Shown here piece by piece: positions 26,801 through 39,027 of a stretch of 64,000 nucleotides of DNA; position 1 is the first letter of the stretch; each line of letters opens with the position of its first letter. The notes beneath the pieces are model-generated. The model searched no databases and was not told the DNA's origin. It was given only the letters and a program-made list of their open reading frames with translations. This stretch comes from Neodiprion pinetum (Eukaryota; Arthropoda; Insecta; Hymenoptera; Diprionidae): contig NC_060236.1 in NCBI RefSeq assembly GCF_021155775.2, positions 23,574,238 through 23,638,237 on the forward strand, read 5' to 3'. Position numbers and translations under genes: made by a program.

Positions 26801-28019
26801 GCTTATTTTCCAACGAAACAGTCTCGCTTTCCGAGGCAAGCAATCCAATTGTATACTTTTTATCCGTGTTGTTCACTCCGCGATTGTTTTTCCTGCATTC
26901 TCAAACGCGAGACGCGGTGCGTCAACACGCCGCTGGCGGTTCGCTGCAGTTTGGATTTGAATTAATTGAGTAATACTTTCTGTCACGAACTCGATGTAGC
27001 TGGATAACCACGGCAGAAATGAATAAATTAGGTCGGTAGATTCGTTTGCGCCGAGCTCCTGGTCGCACCGGTCTATTCAAACTGCAGGGAAAATCCAATT
27101 GCCAAGTGAAGTTCTTTAAATCACAGTAACCCGGCGGTGCCGTTTCGCTTTTCATGCACTACCTACGGTGAATGGAAATATCAAACGCTCTGAGTACCAA
27201 CTTCGAGTTTATTATTAATGTGAAATACGGGGATTAAAACTACCGCCAGAACAGTGAAATTGTAAAGCTATATTCAAGGTGATAATGCAATAACAAAGTT
27301 TCAGGTTCGCAGAATGTTCCTCAGTTGTCAGTATATTCTCACGGTATCACATTGCGAGAAAAATCTAACGTCGACTTCCGTAGAAGAATAATTTCGTGTC
27401 AATTTTACACCACGTGAAATTGAATTTTCCGAGTGAACGGAAAAATTTTTTCACAATAGTCCACGCCGGTCAATTTTACTCAATTTTAATATCATCATTT
27501 TCCGCAAGGTACGTACTGACAAAATGAAAAACAAACAAAAACGCAAGTGACTCCCGATTCTTCGTCAAATCCACCCAGCAAACATTAAACGTTCAATTCT
27601 GAGAAGCCAACTAGGAGATTTCGCGGTCGAAGGAAGTTCAGCGATGAGCCTTTGGCGCAGGATTCATTGATACATCAGGGATAACCGAGGGTGACATGCT
27701 TGGTGAACTTTGCGAGGCTACAACCTTGTAATCGCATTATCAGAATCAGGCTTTATCGGTGTCCATTGAGTTAGTATCAGTGTCAACCTCTCCCGCAATC
27801 CTGTTGCTCGGACGAAGAATACGGAGTGCGGGCGCCGTCGGGAGTACTGCAAAAGGTGCTCTCATCAAAGGGGGATGATAATGGTCCTGAACAAAACACT
27901 TGGTACTGCAGCCAGCTGCTCCCGAGCTCGAGTTTCTTTTCATCGATAAAAGATTGCCTCTTCGTCCGGTGTAAATAATGCTTTCCATCTTACATCGTCG
28001 ACGCCCACTTGCAGCAAGG
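23806..28019. other. Noncoding sequence
   Basis: AT-rich to 24.8 kb, then mixed. The patch 26570-26970 is open in five frames on both strands, a sign of low stop density and not of a gene. Apart from the weak element at 24710, nothing recognised. Confidence 0.45.
24710..24952. mobile_element. Possible short element with CAGGGTGA ends
   Basis: CAGGGTGATC at the left and GTCACCCTG at the right form a weak inverted pair about 243 bp apart, similar in type to the TACAGGGTGG ends at 59242. No target duplication or interior hallmark is seen. The match is short enough that chance is a real alternative. Confidence 0.2.
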
Positions 28020-28370
28020 TATACCGGGGCTTTTTATTCTATTTCGTCTTCTTGAACGACGTGCGCATCAGCCCAACGCTGAGCAGTAGACGTTGCCACG
28101 TTTCTATCGGCAGCTACTGTTGGAACTTTCGTGACGAAGGCAGTTATTTCCTCGTTCAAGGTCCCGTTTTGTTTTGCGATTGCACAGGACGCCAACCGAG
28201 CAAAAATCTTGCACACGTGTAGGTATCGACGCTTTTGCAAAAGCTGGCGTGGCGCGGAATGGCGGAATCGTCCTAGGGATATCGAAACCCCATTACAGCC
28301 TCGAACCGTGTAATTGGCAGTAGTTACCCCGCTTCGAAACTAGCGCGCTAACCATGCACCAGACCCGTTC
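28020..28370 (-). repeat. Possible tRNA-derived SINE
   Basis: On the minus strand, TGGTGCATGGTTAGCGCGC (28343-28361) resembles a tRNA D-arm and Pol III A box, and GGTTCGAGGCT (28297-28307) resembles the B box, with starts about 54 bases apart. A tRNA would have about 44, so this is not an intact tRNA. The body would run to an A-rich tail near 28030-28045 (ATAGAATAAAAAG on the minus strand). A 68-codon frame at 28034-28240 lies in this body and is probably incidental. Limits are uncertain. Confidence 0.3.
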
Positions 28371-30177
28371 GATACCAAGCCTCGCAGCTGTGTCAAACAC
28401 ATCACTCCGAGGCTTCCAGCATCCCGGGATGTTTCCGGCAATCTACCAGTCAGCGATTAAATTCCTCTCCACGTTCATCGACTCGTGGGTTAAACCCTAG
28501 CGAACCGTCGACCGACAAGAGAGCAGGGCGACCTTAAGCTTGCTTGCTCCGGAAAGCTTTCACGGGCTTCGTACGGTGTGAAAAGAAACATTTTTGAATG
28601 TCGGATACTCGTCAATGGGTAATAATTCTTGAATGTCAGTAATTGGCGATCGCGATTTTTGAAGAAATTAGCTCAGCGATGGAAAATATCAATCATCGTG
28701 AGTAAGTAACGAATCTTCCTGACGAACAGCTACGACTTTTCGAAAACAAGCTCGGAAATTTTAACTGTAATCCGTAATCCAGCATAATTTATGCTACACA
28801 GAATTCGGGAGTAATTTTCGTTGACAATTGATGTCCCGAATTAAGCGATTCCAATATCAAAGATCACGTACGATTGTTAAGTGCACACGATATGTTATCC
28901 GGTATAATTTCTTTAACTTTGTGAATATTTGTCAAGACAATTCTTCGACGAGCTATCCGAAACAGCAATTTGCGTAATAATGCGACCGCTCAGCGCGTGG
29001 ATGTTTGAAATGGTCTGCAAGTCAAGGGATAGGTACGTCAAAGGAGTGACGACCGCATCCTTGCAGCAAATAGCGGCTCGTTTATAACTTGAGGTCTAGG
29101 GTCCTCTAAATTTCGCGCATCATAGTCCGCAGTAGACGTTTCCCTGGAAATGAGCTAGTTATGGGGTAATAGCGTGATGAGTTTCCACCGAGTTTACACA
29201 GCTGTGACCATTTCGCAGTTAACGCACGGACTGAAATAGCTCACCCGTCAAAGTCAATACGCGGTTTGAAATCTCTCGATGAAATGTATGCCAGACATTG
29301 AGCTATACCACCATACAACATGGGTATTTGTTACCAAAAACTCTGATGGGTCCCTTTCTTCCAACGGTTTCGCGTAAGATCTGCTCTTTTTCTTTGCTCC
29401 GTGAGCGATATTCACACTTTAATATTAATGTTCTCCTAATTTACGGTTCGCGACATACTTTTCTCATACCCTCAACTTCCCATAGCATATGAAACGATGA
29501 ATATTGGTGGTATTTATTCATCCTTCGCAAGAAACCCACCGAAGCTCCGTAAGTCGGTTGAAAAAACTCACTTCGCCCTCACATGGCCTCCTCTTCATTC
29601 TCGCCATTCGTACCCCAAGAGGTGAATAATAATATGTTCACTATTTTATTACACCTCAGGGAAGAATATATGGGATGGCCAAAACATTTCTCATGAGAGG
29701 TTCTTTCTTGTATATATATATATATTTTTTTTTCCGCTTCTTACCTTCTCTGAAACTGAGTTCCTACACTGGTAAAACAACACGAAGGGCAATGCGTAAA
29801 ACTGTGAAGGGATGAGTCGGCTCCTTCCTCTTCAGCGGCCGAAGGAGGTGTGCGGCATATTAATGATAATGATAATAATCGTAATTACAACACGGTTCAT
29901 AAACGATCTCAGGGTGGTAAATATTACCACGACATGATGTGTTGATGCGATGCAAACATCGCCGAGGGTGTTACTCCGGTTTTAACCCACCCTCCGAGGT
30001 GGCATCGCTGCCGAGTTAATTATGTAGTTACGTTTACGAAAGGCTGAAGTTTACAGAGTAAAGCTTTTCCATAATTTTGTCTCCGTCGGTATACGTCAGC
30101 CGACGAGACGCCGCTTCTCGCGACTAGCCTCGCACAATGCCTGCGACTTACAGCGAATCTTCTCTTAAACACCACCG

Positions 30178-30220
<43 letters not shown>

Positions 30221-31383
30221 GAATGGGCGTGCAATTTAGCCGTCTGAGCTTTGAAAAACAGTTATTCAGCTCACGTTCGCTCTGTTCAAGACTCATGTTC
30301 AAATTTTGGGATTTTCAGGAGGGTAAAAAAGTAAAGAAAGGAACAACGTGCAATGGAAAAAGTGTCTTCTCATAATTTTTCGCGAAATTTTTACTGTACT
30401 GTGTAAAAGAGACGATTATTGTTATTATTTTTATTATTATTCGTGACTACGCCTATTTCGCATGCTGTGAATGCGTTAACAGCGTCTTTTGATAAAAGAT
30501 ACCATTTTTTTTTCACCGTTATGTTAGCCCTGAAATATTTCAGTTCGCTTTTAGTACACACTCGAAACTCTGATAGAAGATGATATTCGCAACCACGATT
30601 TAAACCCCTACAATCGTATGATACAATGTTATCAATAAAGTACAGGTTCAATAACTATTCGCAGCAACTATTGTTTGATTCAAAATAACATTATGTACCT
30701 TGAATCGATCATGAGAAAGTAACCCGAATACGAAAACACTGACACGATAAATATCATTCCATGACACGATTTCATTTCAATGACAAAACATGGACGGATT
30801 GGAAGAAATGATTCACTGCTTGAAAACAGCGATGAACAATTATTCGCATTCAAAATATTTTATACGCTTGAAAAAAAAAAAAAAAATCAATTCAGTATCC
30901 AAAACAATTATTTCTCCGAAGTTATTATTACTCCAACTTTCTCAAATGAATTTGTTAGTTGCGATTTTTATTTTTTTTTTCATGTTTCAGAAGAGTATTA
31001 TTTCTAATAAATTTGACCTCCCTGATTTTCAACTTTTTATCTCGTTCGTCGGTTCTGTATCCAATCTCGTTCCCCGTGAAATTGGTCGCGAATTTTCTTT
31101 CCGGCCTCTCTTATTCGTTCTATAAGTGCGTAGAAATAAACACTTCTTTCCAGAGATGTAAAAACCTCGCGATTTATTCCGGTCGCGTCATATAACTTGA
31201 CTCTTGTTTCAAGAGTCGCTCGCTTTCGTCAAGTTTCCGCGGTTCAAAGGGCTGCAAAAAGAAAAAAACAAAAACAACCTTTCACAAATTCTTTGCGCTC
31301 CAAGTACTGCTCGTACGGGTCTCTAATTCCTTCGAATAAGAATCGAAAAAATTTTCATATTTTTTTTTTCAACTTCTTGTTCA
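28371..31383. other. Noncoding sequence
   Basis: Holds the GA microsatellite at 30179, an AT run at 29713 and a GC patch at 28380-28560 and 29940-30170. No frame above 111 codons and no recognised motif. Confidence 0.45.
30179..30217 (+). repeat. (GA)n microsatellite
   Basis: An uninterrupted GA dinucleotide run of 39 bases. GA repeats are often bound by GAGA factor in insects, so a chromatin role is possible, but nothing else here shows one. Confidence 0.95.
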
Positions 31384-31560
31384 TCTGTTTCCAGAGGAAA
31401 AAAGAAGTTATCGTAACCAGTAAATGAAAATTTGACCATTTTTGGATGGACGTCGTCCAAAGAGTTACTGGATTTCATTGATTTTGGTTTTAATCGGCAT
31501 GGATTTTCCAAACTTGGAACTAATTAGATTTTGATTTTTATCGGTTCAGTAATTTTTCAA
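31384..31560 (-). repeat. Dispersed repeat family 2, copy 3 (inverted, shortened)
   Basis: On the minus strand this reads AAAATCTAATTAGTTCC, AACCAAAATCAATGAAATCC, GTAACTCTTTGG, then GGTTACGATAACTTCTTTTTTCC, the same order as the copies at 37341 and 40610 with internal losses. Diverged; its limits are approximate. Confidence 0.45.
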
Positions 31561-34500
31561 TAATTCAAATGACAAAGTTTCAAAAAACAATATAAAAATG
31601 ATATCTTGAGAATGGATGAATGGATTAGAATGAAAATTGATACCATCAGGTTTTTTCGGTTGTTAATCGGGATTCTGAAGTTAGATTTACAAAATTCAAA
31701 ATGCCGAATCTAATATAGTGGAAAAAAGAAACTAAAAATATGCGGATTTTGGTAGAAATTACCAGGCAGAGGTTTCTTGGATCACCGATATCGACGCCAA
31801 GATCGGACTTCCAAAATTTGTAATAATGGATCCATTATAGGAATTTGCAATAGAAAAATACCTGAGGGCCTTTAAATCGTTCGTAAAGAATCTGAATTTG
31901 TTGTTCGAGATTCGAATTCGACACTGATATTTTTTTTTCTGCGACCTTGGAACCTGCAGTATGAAAATGGAAAGTTCGAGGGGTTGGCTCTCGGCCAGCC
32001 CAAAACCACTTGTTCTGCATGAAAATATCACGGTTCATCAAAGTGGAAAAAATTTTTTTGTCTGCATTTCAAGTAGTTTTCTGATATTGGTGAAATCCTC
32101 TTGAGACGGCGAGAAATCTTTCTGATGTCAAGGCAAAAGAGAGTGTCAAATCAAGTAAGATGAAATCGCAGGAACTCATGTGGAATCAATTCAAATCGAC
32201 GGTAATAGCGTAAGATCGTATCTGAAATCGGGACGAAGTGGCGTGGAATCATCCCTTGAGGCGTTGGAAAATAATTATGCGAAAACAATATCGAGTTGCA
32301 GAATGAAATCGTATTTATACATTGAAACAAACCATCGAGACTCGGTTCCAAGTTTATCCCGACGCTTCTGATATTCGCAATTCATTTCCACATTACAATT
32401 ACATCTAAGTTTGTAATTCATTCGATTCGTGAAATTGTTCAAGTAATTCAATCGTACCAACAGTGAGTAAAAGTCAATAATCTGTCCGGACGACGAGGAT
32501 ATTTATCATCAAATCGGCACATTTGATTGTCAAATACAAAGGAAATCTACCCGGTGAATATTAATACGATTGATTTTTTTTTTTTTTAATTCTGCAACTT
32601 GGCAGGTTTCTATCTACAGCAAACGAACCATTTGACGACTCGGTCTTCGGTGTTCCGTCGTAAAACACTAATGAACTTTTGTAATGAGCCATAAACGCAA
32701 GTGATATAATTATCTATATGTATACAAGTATGTGTATGTATACATATATATATATAGATAATTATATCACTATATATATATACACACACACCTTCTACTC
32801 GTGAAATATTTACGACTCCGAGACATTACCTTCTCTTCACTTAAAACCCTGGTGATTTCCTTCAATTTCACCCAGTTAATTACGTACCGATCGACGCTTT
32901 GAAAATTTCTGTATAGTATACAGTATCGCTTTCAACATGATGAAACTCGAGTTTGTAAGGTATACCGAATTTTAAAAGGGTATCGGAAAAACGAAATTAT
33001 AAGTCTAGTCGAATTTTGAGAAGCTACGCGTCTTAAATGCACCATTCGAAAATTGAGCTGCTGATAATTAATCAATTTCGAATGAATTATTCATTCCTGT
33101 ATAATATACTTATTATTAGGATTTGAAGCTACATCGAATTATGTTCATATTTTATATTCTCTATGAATACCCAAGCAGGGTTCTTACATAAAAATTCCAA
33201 AAATTATTCTTCACAAGGATCATTTTCTTCGATCAGATGCTCAATTATTATGGACGATTTATTTTGATAGTTCGAAAATTGGAAAGTCTAGAAAGAAAGT
33301 AAAAATATTTCTGAAACTGAGAATACTGAAAATTAAGGGTAGATATAATCAAAATTAAATGTGAGATGTTTCACGTCATGTTTAAATACAAGAATTGTAA
33401 TTATTTCCTTTCATTATATTTCCTAAACATTTTAGCAATATCCGTTCATCAAATCGTATATTCATTCATCCATCCAATTAATTATTCACTCATTAAATTT
33501 AAATTTTTAAATTGTCTTTGTTTAATTTTCACATGTATTGTTGAAATTTTTACTTTTTAATGTGTTGAATCATTTCCTTGATAATAACTTGACTGTTGGT
33601 GACAATTAATAAAGAACTTCTGTCGACGTTCACGTTCAAAATCGCGGGTGAATCGAACGTGATTTTTTTCGACCAATTGTCGTTTACCGAGTACGCAAGC
33701 TACACAAAAGCTCACAATTGGGAGGGATCGAACTGACGAGCCAACGTCAGCGATATCAGGCTTCGTCGATCAGTGAATGTTGGTGTGATTTTCGGGGAAC
33801 ATTTTCCCCGCGTATTGATCATTTGAAGGATTGTTTTCATTTACTGGCTCAACGTTTCCCTCGCGCTCTGTTCCATTTGTGAATTCCACATGATGTACGT
33901 TATGTACAACGTACCCTAATTCCGATCTGAATGATGGACGATCAGCAAATCACCTCCCGCGCTCTACTTATGTCTAAAAAAAAATCCTGAACACATTCAC
34001 TATCGCACACAAATCCTGCCTCATTATTCTAATTCACTTTATTCAAGACACTTCGCTCGTGGCTGGACTTTATTTCATCACTCTTCCATAACGCTTCTGT
34101 CCATTAACTTAATACTCCGATCAATCGACCTTTGTTTTCTGGAAAAAACGAATTTCGTTATTGCTACAACTGAAGCAGATACACAAGGTCGGTTTTGCGT
34201 ACAGATTCCGATACCGACATTTTACCGACATTATTAACCGCTTCACAGCTCAGACGCAAACCCTTTTATTTCGATAGAGGATATCCCCACACTGGTCTGC
34301 TTTATCGATCATCGATAATGTTGGCCAGTACAAACGAGGAAATTTTTTCAAATTTCCTCTACATCATATTTTAATCCTTTTTGTTTTGACAACTTCGTAT
34401 TATCAAAAAAATTTCGTCTGATAACTTTTAATGGAGGTTTAGGAAATTTTTAAACAAATGAGGTACATTGGTTAAAGGATACAGAATCGAAATACGTTGG

Positions 34501-36740
34501 AAAAACAAATACTTCCACAGCTAGATTTAATTTCATTCTGAAAGGGTTGATAAATCCTGATGTGACTTTATACCCTGAGCTAAAATGCAGAGCTTTTTGT
34601 GTCCACCTATTAGTTTTCTCTATTTTTCATTTTCTCGTTCTTCTCTCGTACGGTGAGGTGAAAAAAGATGAAAAAACCAGGGAGTAAAAACAACCCCATA
34701 GAGAGGGAGTGACAGTACAGGGGTCGACTCGCTACAAAGTGCGAGTATGTTTACACGTCGCAACTCAGTCAGCCTAATTATCAGCCGGAGGGCGTACGGC
34801 GTGGCTCTTTGGCTCCCTCTCGTGCGCTTCACAAGGGCCTGACTTTGAGATAATATGCAAAGTAGCCCTATTAACCGGAGATAAGGGGCGGGCGTGGAAG
34901 CGCACGCAGACGAGTCTGCACAATGGGATGTATATTACGTATATAACGTCGGCGCAATTAATGTTCCATATCATAAAACGCCCGCCGGGCTTGCTCATGC
35001 TTGGATCCCGAAATTTTTATACACCGAAATCATTTCAGAGTACAATTCAAAATTGTTGAGAAATAATTTGCTTCAATATTCATTCAACTCTTTCTGTTGA
35101 GATTCAACCTTTTTTTAACCGTTGTTCAATCATCTTTCGCTTTTGTCCTATTTTTCCTACAAGCAAGTGGTAGCGACTGTACATTTCGACGACGGAGAAA
35201 AAATGAATAGATACGGTCTGATGTACTGAGATTCAATTACATCTAATGAGATCCGAATTTCGTCTTTATCTTATTTGATCTGAATACATGTATATATATA
35301 TATATATTTATCTTTGTTGGGGCCGTTTTATAATTGAAGTAAAATATTATGTACAATTCGAGAACGAGAACAAAAACAAATACAATGAATTAAGAAGCTA
35401 GGAAAGACTAACTGATCCCAAATCGAAAGAATGTTTAGACTTCTCTCTAATTGTAAGTGAATTTCGAAAGAAATCTGTTTCGTTACCCAGCAGCTGAAGA
35501 TTCTTGTCTTAAATTCGCGCTTTGTTCTTTCAAGCTTGATGAACATTGAACACTGACATAGGTGTGTAATTTATAGACGTGATTAGATCTAATCTGTGGT
35601 AGCAACGTGTAATTTATAAATCAGATTGAACAAAGACAAAATTTGAATCCAATAAGATTTAATCAAATCAAATTACATCTATTCATTTTTTTTTTCTCGG
35701 GCAGAAACTGGCGTTGAATAAAATAAGGCGATTCGGATGTTCGTGTTCGACGCGGGTTAAATTTAGGATCCGCCACAACGCGTGCAGGAAAATCAATATA
35801 ACATTGAGGTAATGATATAGGATGACATTTTTTATTGCATGCGGACATTTGAATTATTGATACCGAATATCAGGATATTTAATATTAAACGGGTGCGGAA
35901 GAGTGGCTATAAATTATTTTTCCCTAGACCTGTTTTATTCATTTCGATTTCTTTGTTTTTCGCGTTTCACTCTCTATTTAGATAATTGAATGATTTTCTG
36001 CTGCATGTCTTTGCGCAGTATTACCTAATTCTTAGATTAAAAAAACGGTTCGTAGTATTAAAATTTATTTGTGCACTGGATTGAAAGGAATTATTTGTAA
36101 CAGGTCATAAAGCGATATTTATTCATATAAAGTTTACTCTAAAATTATAATTTGTAACTTGAAAAAACTGAACCACTTTCTAAAATCTGGAAAAATTCAG
36201 AAAAATCCTTTCAAATTATACTGCGGAAACGCTGGGTCGAAAAATTCTGAAACGAATTACGATTTCATTTCTCTTCATGTGCTTTCATACTAAAAATTCT
36301 AATACCACTCTGAGACATCGACTCAAAATCTTTATCCAGATGTCACGGAATGCCCGATATACACATAACTTCTCCGAACTACTAGACGTTTTCACGTACA
36401 TATTTTAATGCTAACTGTCCGATATCCTCACTGTTATTATTCTTTATTCCCTTTTACGACAATATTGAAATGACTTTAACGTTTCTTCTCGTTCAACATT
36501 AAACTGTCTGATCAATTTGGTTGGTCTGCGCGAAGTAGGGGGATTAAGAACTAATTTTCTATTTCTATTATAAATGATATTGTTTGCCTCGTCGATGATC
36601 ATAAATAAATGAACAATTGTTTTTAGTACTATGTTCAACTGTTTTACCACAATTTTGTTTCAGGCAGACCAGTTGCATTTATTTCCACTGTCGTACAACG
36701 AAACGTTACAAGATAAACAATTTTCCATTCTATATTTATT
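31561..36740. other. Presumed intron upstream of the dpr exon
   Basis: AT-rich apart from 34620-35000. It contains the hairpin at 32700. I looked for an exon encoding the first half of the Dpr Ig domain (a Cys followed by a short NLG-type motif, then a donor) and did not find one, so the upstream exon lies further away or outside the window. Confidence 0.5.
32700..32771. repeat. 27-bp-stem AT-rich hairpin
   Basis: The left arm 32700-32726 begins AGTGATATAATTATCTATA and the right arm 32737-32771 ends with its exact reverse complement. The stem is perfect for 19 bases, then continues for 8 more after an 8-base AT insertion in the right arm. The loop is 10 bases. A short (TA)n(CA)n tract follows to about 32791. 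Such AT palindromes are prone to cruciform extrusion and replication slippage. Confidence 0.8.
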
Positions 36741-36768
36741 TCTCATTTTCTATCCACTCTGCTTTCAG
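36741..36768 (+). other. 3' splice acceptor of the dpr exon
   Basis: A pyrimidine-rich tract of about 25 bases ends in GCTTTCAG immediately before the first codon of the Dpr-like exon. It fits the insect acceptor consensus and puts the exon in phase 0, which keeps the Ig domain in frame. An earlier TTTCAG at 36658-36663 would add intron-like sequence that no Dpr protein has, so I chose the later one. Confidence 0.85.
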
Positions 36769-36994
36769 ATGACGCCACTCCAGGTGTCCTGGGTCAGACA
36801 CAGGGACATCCACCTCCTAACGGTCGGTCGTTACACCTACACGAGTGACCAGCGTTTCAGGGCGATCCACCAGGCTCAGACGGACGACTGGACGCTGCAG
36901 ATAAAGTATCCTCAGCATCGTGATAGCGGGATATACGAGTGTCAAGTCTCGACGACGCCGCACATGAGCCACTTTGTACATCTCAACGTTGTCG
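36769..36994 (+). CDS. dpr9: Internal coding exon of a Dpr-family (Dpr9-like) immunoglobulin cell-surface protein
   Basis: The exon gives 75 complete codons plus one base, from MTPLQVSWVRH to HLNVV. It is the C-terminal half of an Ig V-type domain: the core Trp is residue 8 of the exon, the HLLTVGRYTYTSDQRF signature of Dpr proteins covers about 16-30, Trp41 starts strand E, and the DSGIYEC motif with the second disulfide Cys is at 52-58. The first Cys must lie in an upstream exon that I do not find here. Dpr proteins are membrane-attached two-Ig neuronal receptors that pair with DIP proteins to set synaptic partner choice. The short insert before VSW and the STTPHMSH ending resemble Dpr9 as I recall it; the family is sure, the paralogue less so. 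The open frame runs on through both flanking introns (36631 to 37101), so ORF limits are not exon limits. The start is set by the AG at 36767-36768 and the end by GTGAGT at 36995; phase 0 in, phase 1 out. Codon third positions are GC-rich against AT-rich surroundings. There is no stop or frameshift, so it looks functional. Confidence 0.93.
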
Positions 36995-37000
36995 GTGAGT
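36995..37000 (+). other. 5' splice donor of the dpr exon
   Basis: The bases GTGAGT follow GTTGTCG and match the donor consensus fully. The split codon begins with G, which fits the Glu that follows the LNVV end of the first Ig domain in Dpr proteins (family knowledge, from memory). Translation past this point gives non-family residues, which supports the exon ending here. Confidence 0.85.
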
Positions 37001-37340
37001 CCGAAAATCCCATCGTTGAATTTCATTCCTGCGATACATACGGAACTTTATTCCCGACTCAAATCTGGCCGCGATGTTTATTTGAAAATTGGAACTTGTA
37101 AATTGGCCTCATATTTGCCGGAAATCAGTTTTGGCGAAAATATGTCACTTTTGTCCCGTTTTTGAGGTGAAAAAAGTTAAATTTATGCTCGAGTGATTTG
37201 TCTGACCTTGATCGGTTAGCCCAAGAATTTTCTGCTCGGATATGCGTTTTAAACTCCTAAAACATCAACAAGTGAAATATTTCATTTTATGAATTGTTAT
37301 GACGTTTTTATTTGAGTAACAGAAAAATCAAAAGACTCAT

Positions 37341-37620
37341 CGACTCCAAGATCTAATCGGTTCTAACCTAAAAAGTTTCGAGTAGATTCAGACCGAAATC
37401 AACGAAACCTGTTGATCTGTTCTCAAGATATAATTTCTAACTTCAGAGTACAAAAAAAAAGACTTAAATTCGTGATCAAGTGGGGTAAAAAATATGATCA
37501 CATACGTCCATCTAAAAATAATTAGAGTTATTATTTTAGATCTTGAAACATTGAGATCTAGTGAAAATTCAGTTTTTCATTTTCGGGGTTATTACAATAA
37601 CTTTCTTTTTTCTCTGTGAA
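37341..37620 (+). repeat. Dispersed repeat family 2, copy 1
   Basis: Shared landmarks with 40610-40833 in the same order: ATCTAACGG-like start, GACCGAAATCAACGAAA, GTTCTCAAGATAT, CTTGAAACATTGAGATCTAG, TTTTCGGGGTTATTACAATAACTTT and a TTCTCTGTGAA end. The middle (37460-37540) is expanded relative to the other copy. It lies 350 bp after the dpr exon, inside the following intron. Confidence 0.6.
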
Positions 37621-38907
37621 TAGGCAAACAGGAATTCACGAAGCGAATGGTCGTACGAAAAAAAAATTGACTTTGGGGATAGGCGCGTTTTTGGTGCTGA
37701 TTCTCGCAAAGGTTAACTTATCATGTTTAATTCTTCAGTCTGAAATATATTAGTTGCAATAATTTGATATACCTACATGATACTGGAATAACGTAGATGG
37801 CTAACGACTCGTTGGATTGTCGTCGATACTCAATCATTCTGGACGAAAAAAAATGTCTAGTAATGAAATCACTTGAAAAAATTCATTACGTACAACCGAT
37901 GTTGATTCAGGCCACATCCAAGCCTCGACTCCTGCGTAAATAAAAAAAAAATACGATGTACAAAAAATATGAGGATATTCAATAGGAAACAGCGCAAGTC
38001 TGGTCTCGCCGCGTTCATTTCGCAAACATCGTTCCCCGTTTATTTAAATTACCGCGTTGTTAGCCGACGGATTTATCGGCAGGCACGTAGGATTGATATC
38101 GAAATGAAAAAACAGTGCTCCACTAAAAATAATATCGAGACTCTTAATTGCTTTTCGTTACGTATTGGCTTATAGGTTTGAAAAATCGTTACGCGGGTTC
38201 GATGTAACGGAAGCAGCCGCGACGTTGACTTGCGCCATCTTGATTGGGTTTGACAAATAAAATGGAACGTACCGATAAGTGGGCGAAAATGAAGTGCCAA
38301 CAAAAAGCAGGAAACAGCATCTTGTCGGAATTCCATAACAGTTATACGTATAAGGGTTGAAATGTGCGAATATAGGGCAATGATTTAAACGCAATTCCGG
38401 CGGTTAGACGCCGTGAAAATATTATATCCGAGCCCTTTCTCAACGGAATTAGTTTAAACGGATGCCGAGGGGGATCGATATACCGGCTATGAGTGTAATT
38501 CGGAATGATTTCCCGGTGAAACCCAACCTCTTGGCAAATATTTTGATTCCTCCAACAATCCGGTTACTTAGCCGTAATTGCATTTGCATAATTTTGACCG
38601 TTTTCCAAGAGTTTTCAACGGTCTATAGTTTCGGCCACGGTTTGAAGGCGAGGGAAATAAAATTCGGCGATTTAAGGCTGCGGAAAAAAAATGAGAAAAT
38701 TGGAGAATACAAGGGTCGCAGTGCCGAATTTTCACGGACGCGTATATCTGTGGAGTGAAATTAATTTAGAGTTAAAATATATAAAATTCGAAACTTGAAA
38801 AGGTTAAAGTAGGAAGAAAACCGAAATATAGAACTTTTATAATTCATTTTGCGATCACCAGAAGGGCTTAATCAAATTTTTGCCGACATTGCTTCAATAA
38901 TATTTTA

Positions 38908-38942
38908 ATATATAATTTAATAAATATAATTTAATAAATATA
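38908..38942 (+). repeat. Short 14-bp tandem repeat
   Basis: The unit ATAATTTAATAAAT is repeated about two and a half times in very AT-rich sequence. Confidence 0.7.
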
Positions 38943-38949
38943 ATAATAA

Positions 38950-39027
38950 CTTAAAGAAGAACAAAAAATCAATGAAATCGAAAACGGTCAAGATCAGTTG
39001 CATGCCGAGTTGGCATGGAATGCCCCA
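38950..39027 (-). repeat. Solo end of the GGGCATTCCATGCC element
   Basis: On the minus strand this begins GGGGCATTCCATGCCAACTC and continues with a GATCTTGACCGTTTT block that resembles the inner part of the inverted ends of the element at 42671. I find no opposite end nearby, so it looks like a truncated copy or a short relative. Confidence 0.45.

Noticed and set aside
27746..28240. Two minus-strand frames suggesting a degenerate gene
   Set aside because: No protein family recognised, and the region is better explained by a possible SINE body.
36631..37101. 156-codon frame containing the dpr exon taken as a whole gene
   Set aside because: Only 36769-36994 matches the Dpr Ig domain; the flanks are read-through of intron past good splice sites.
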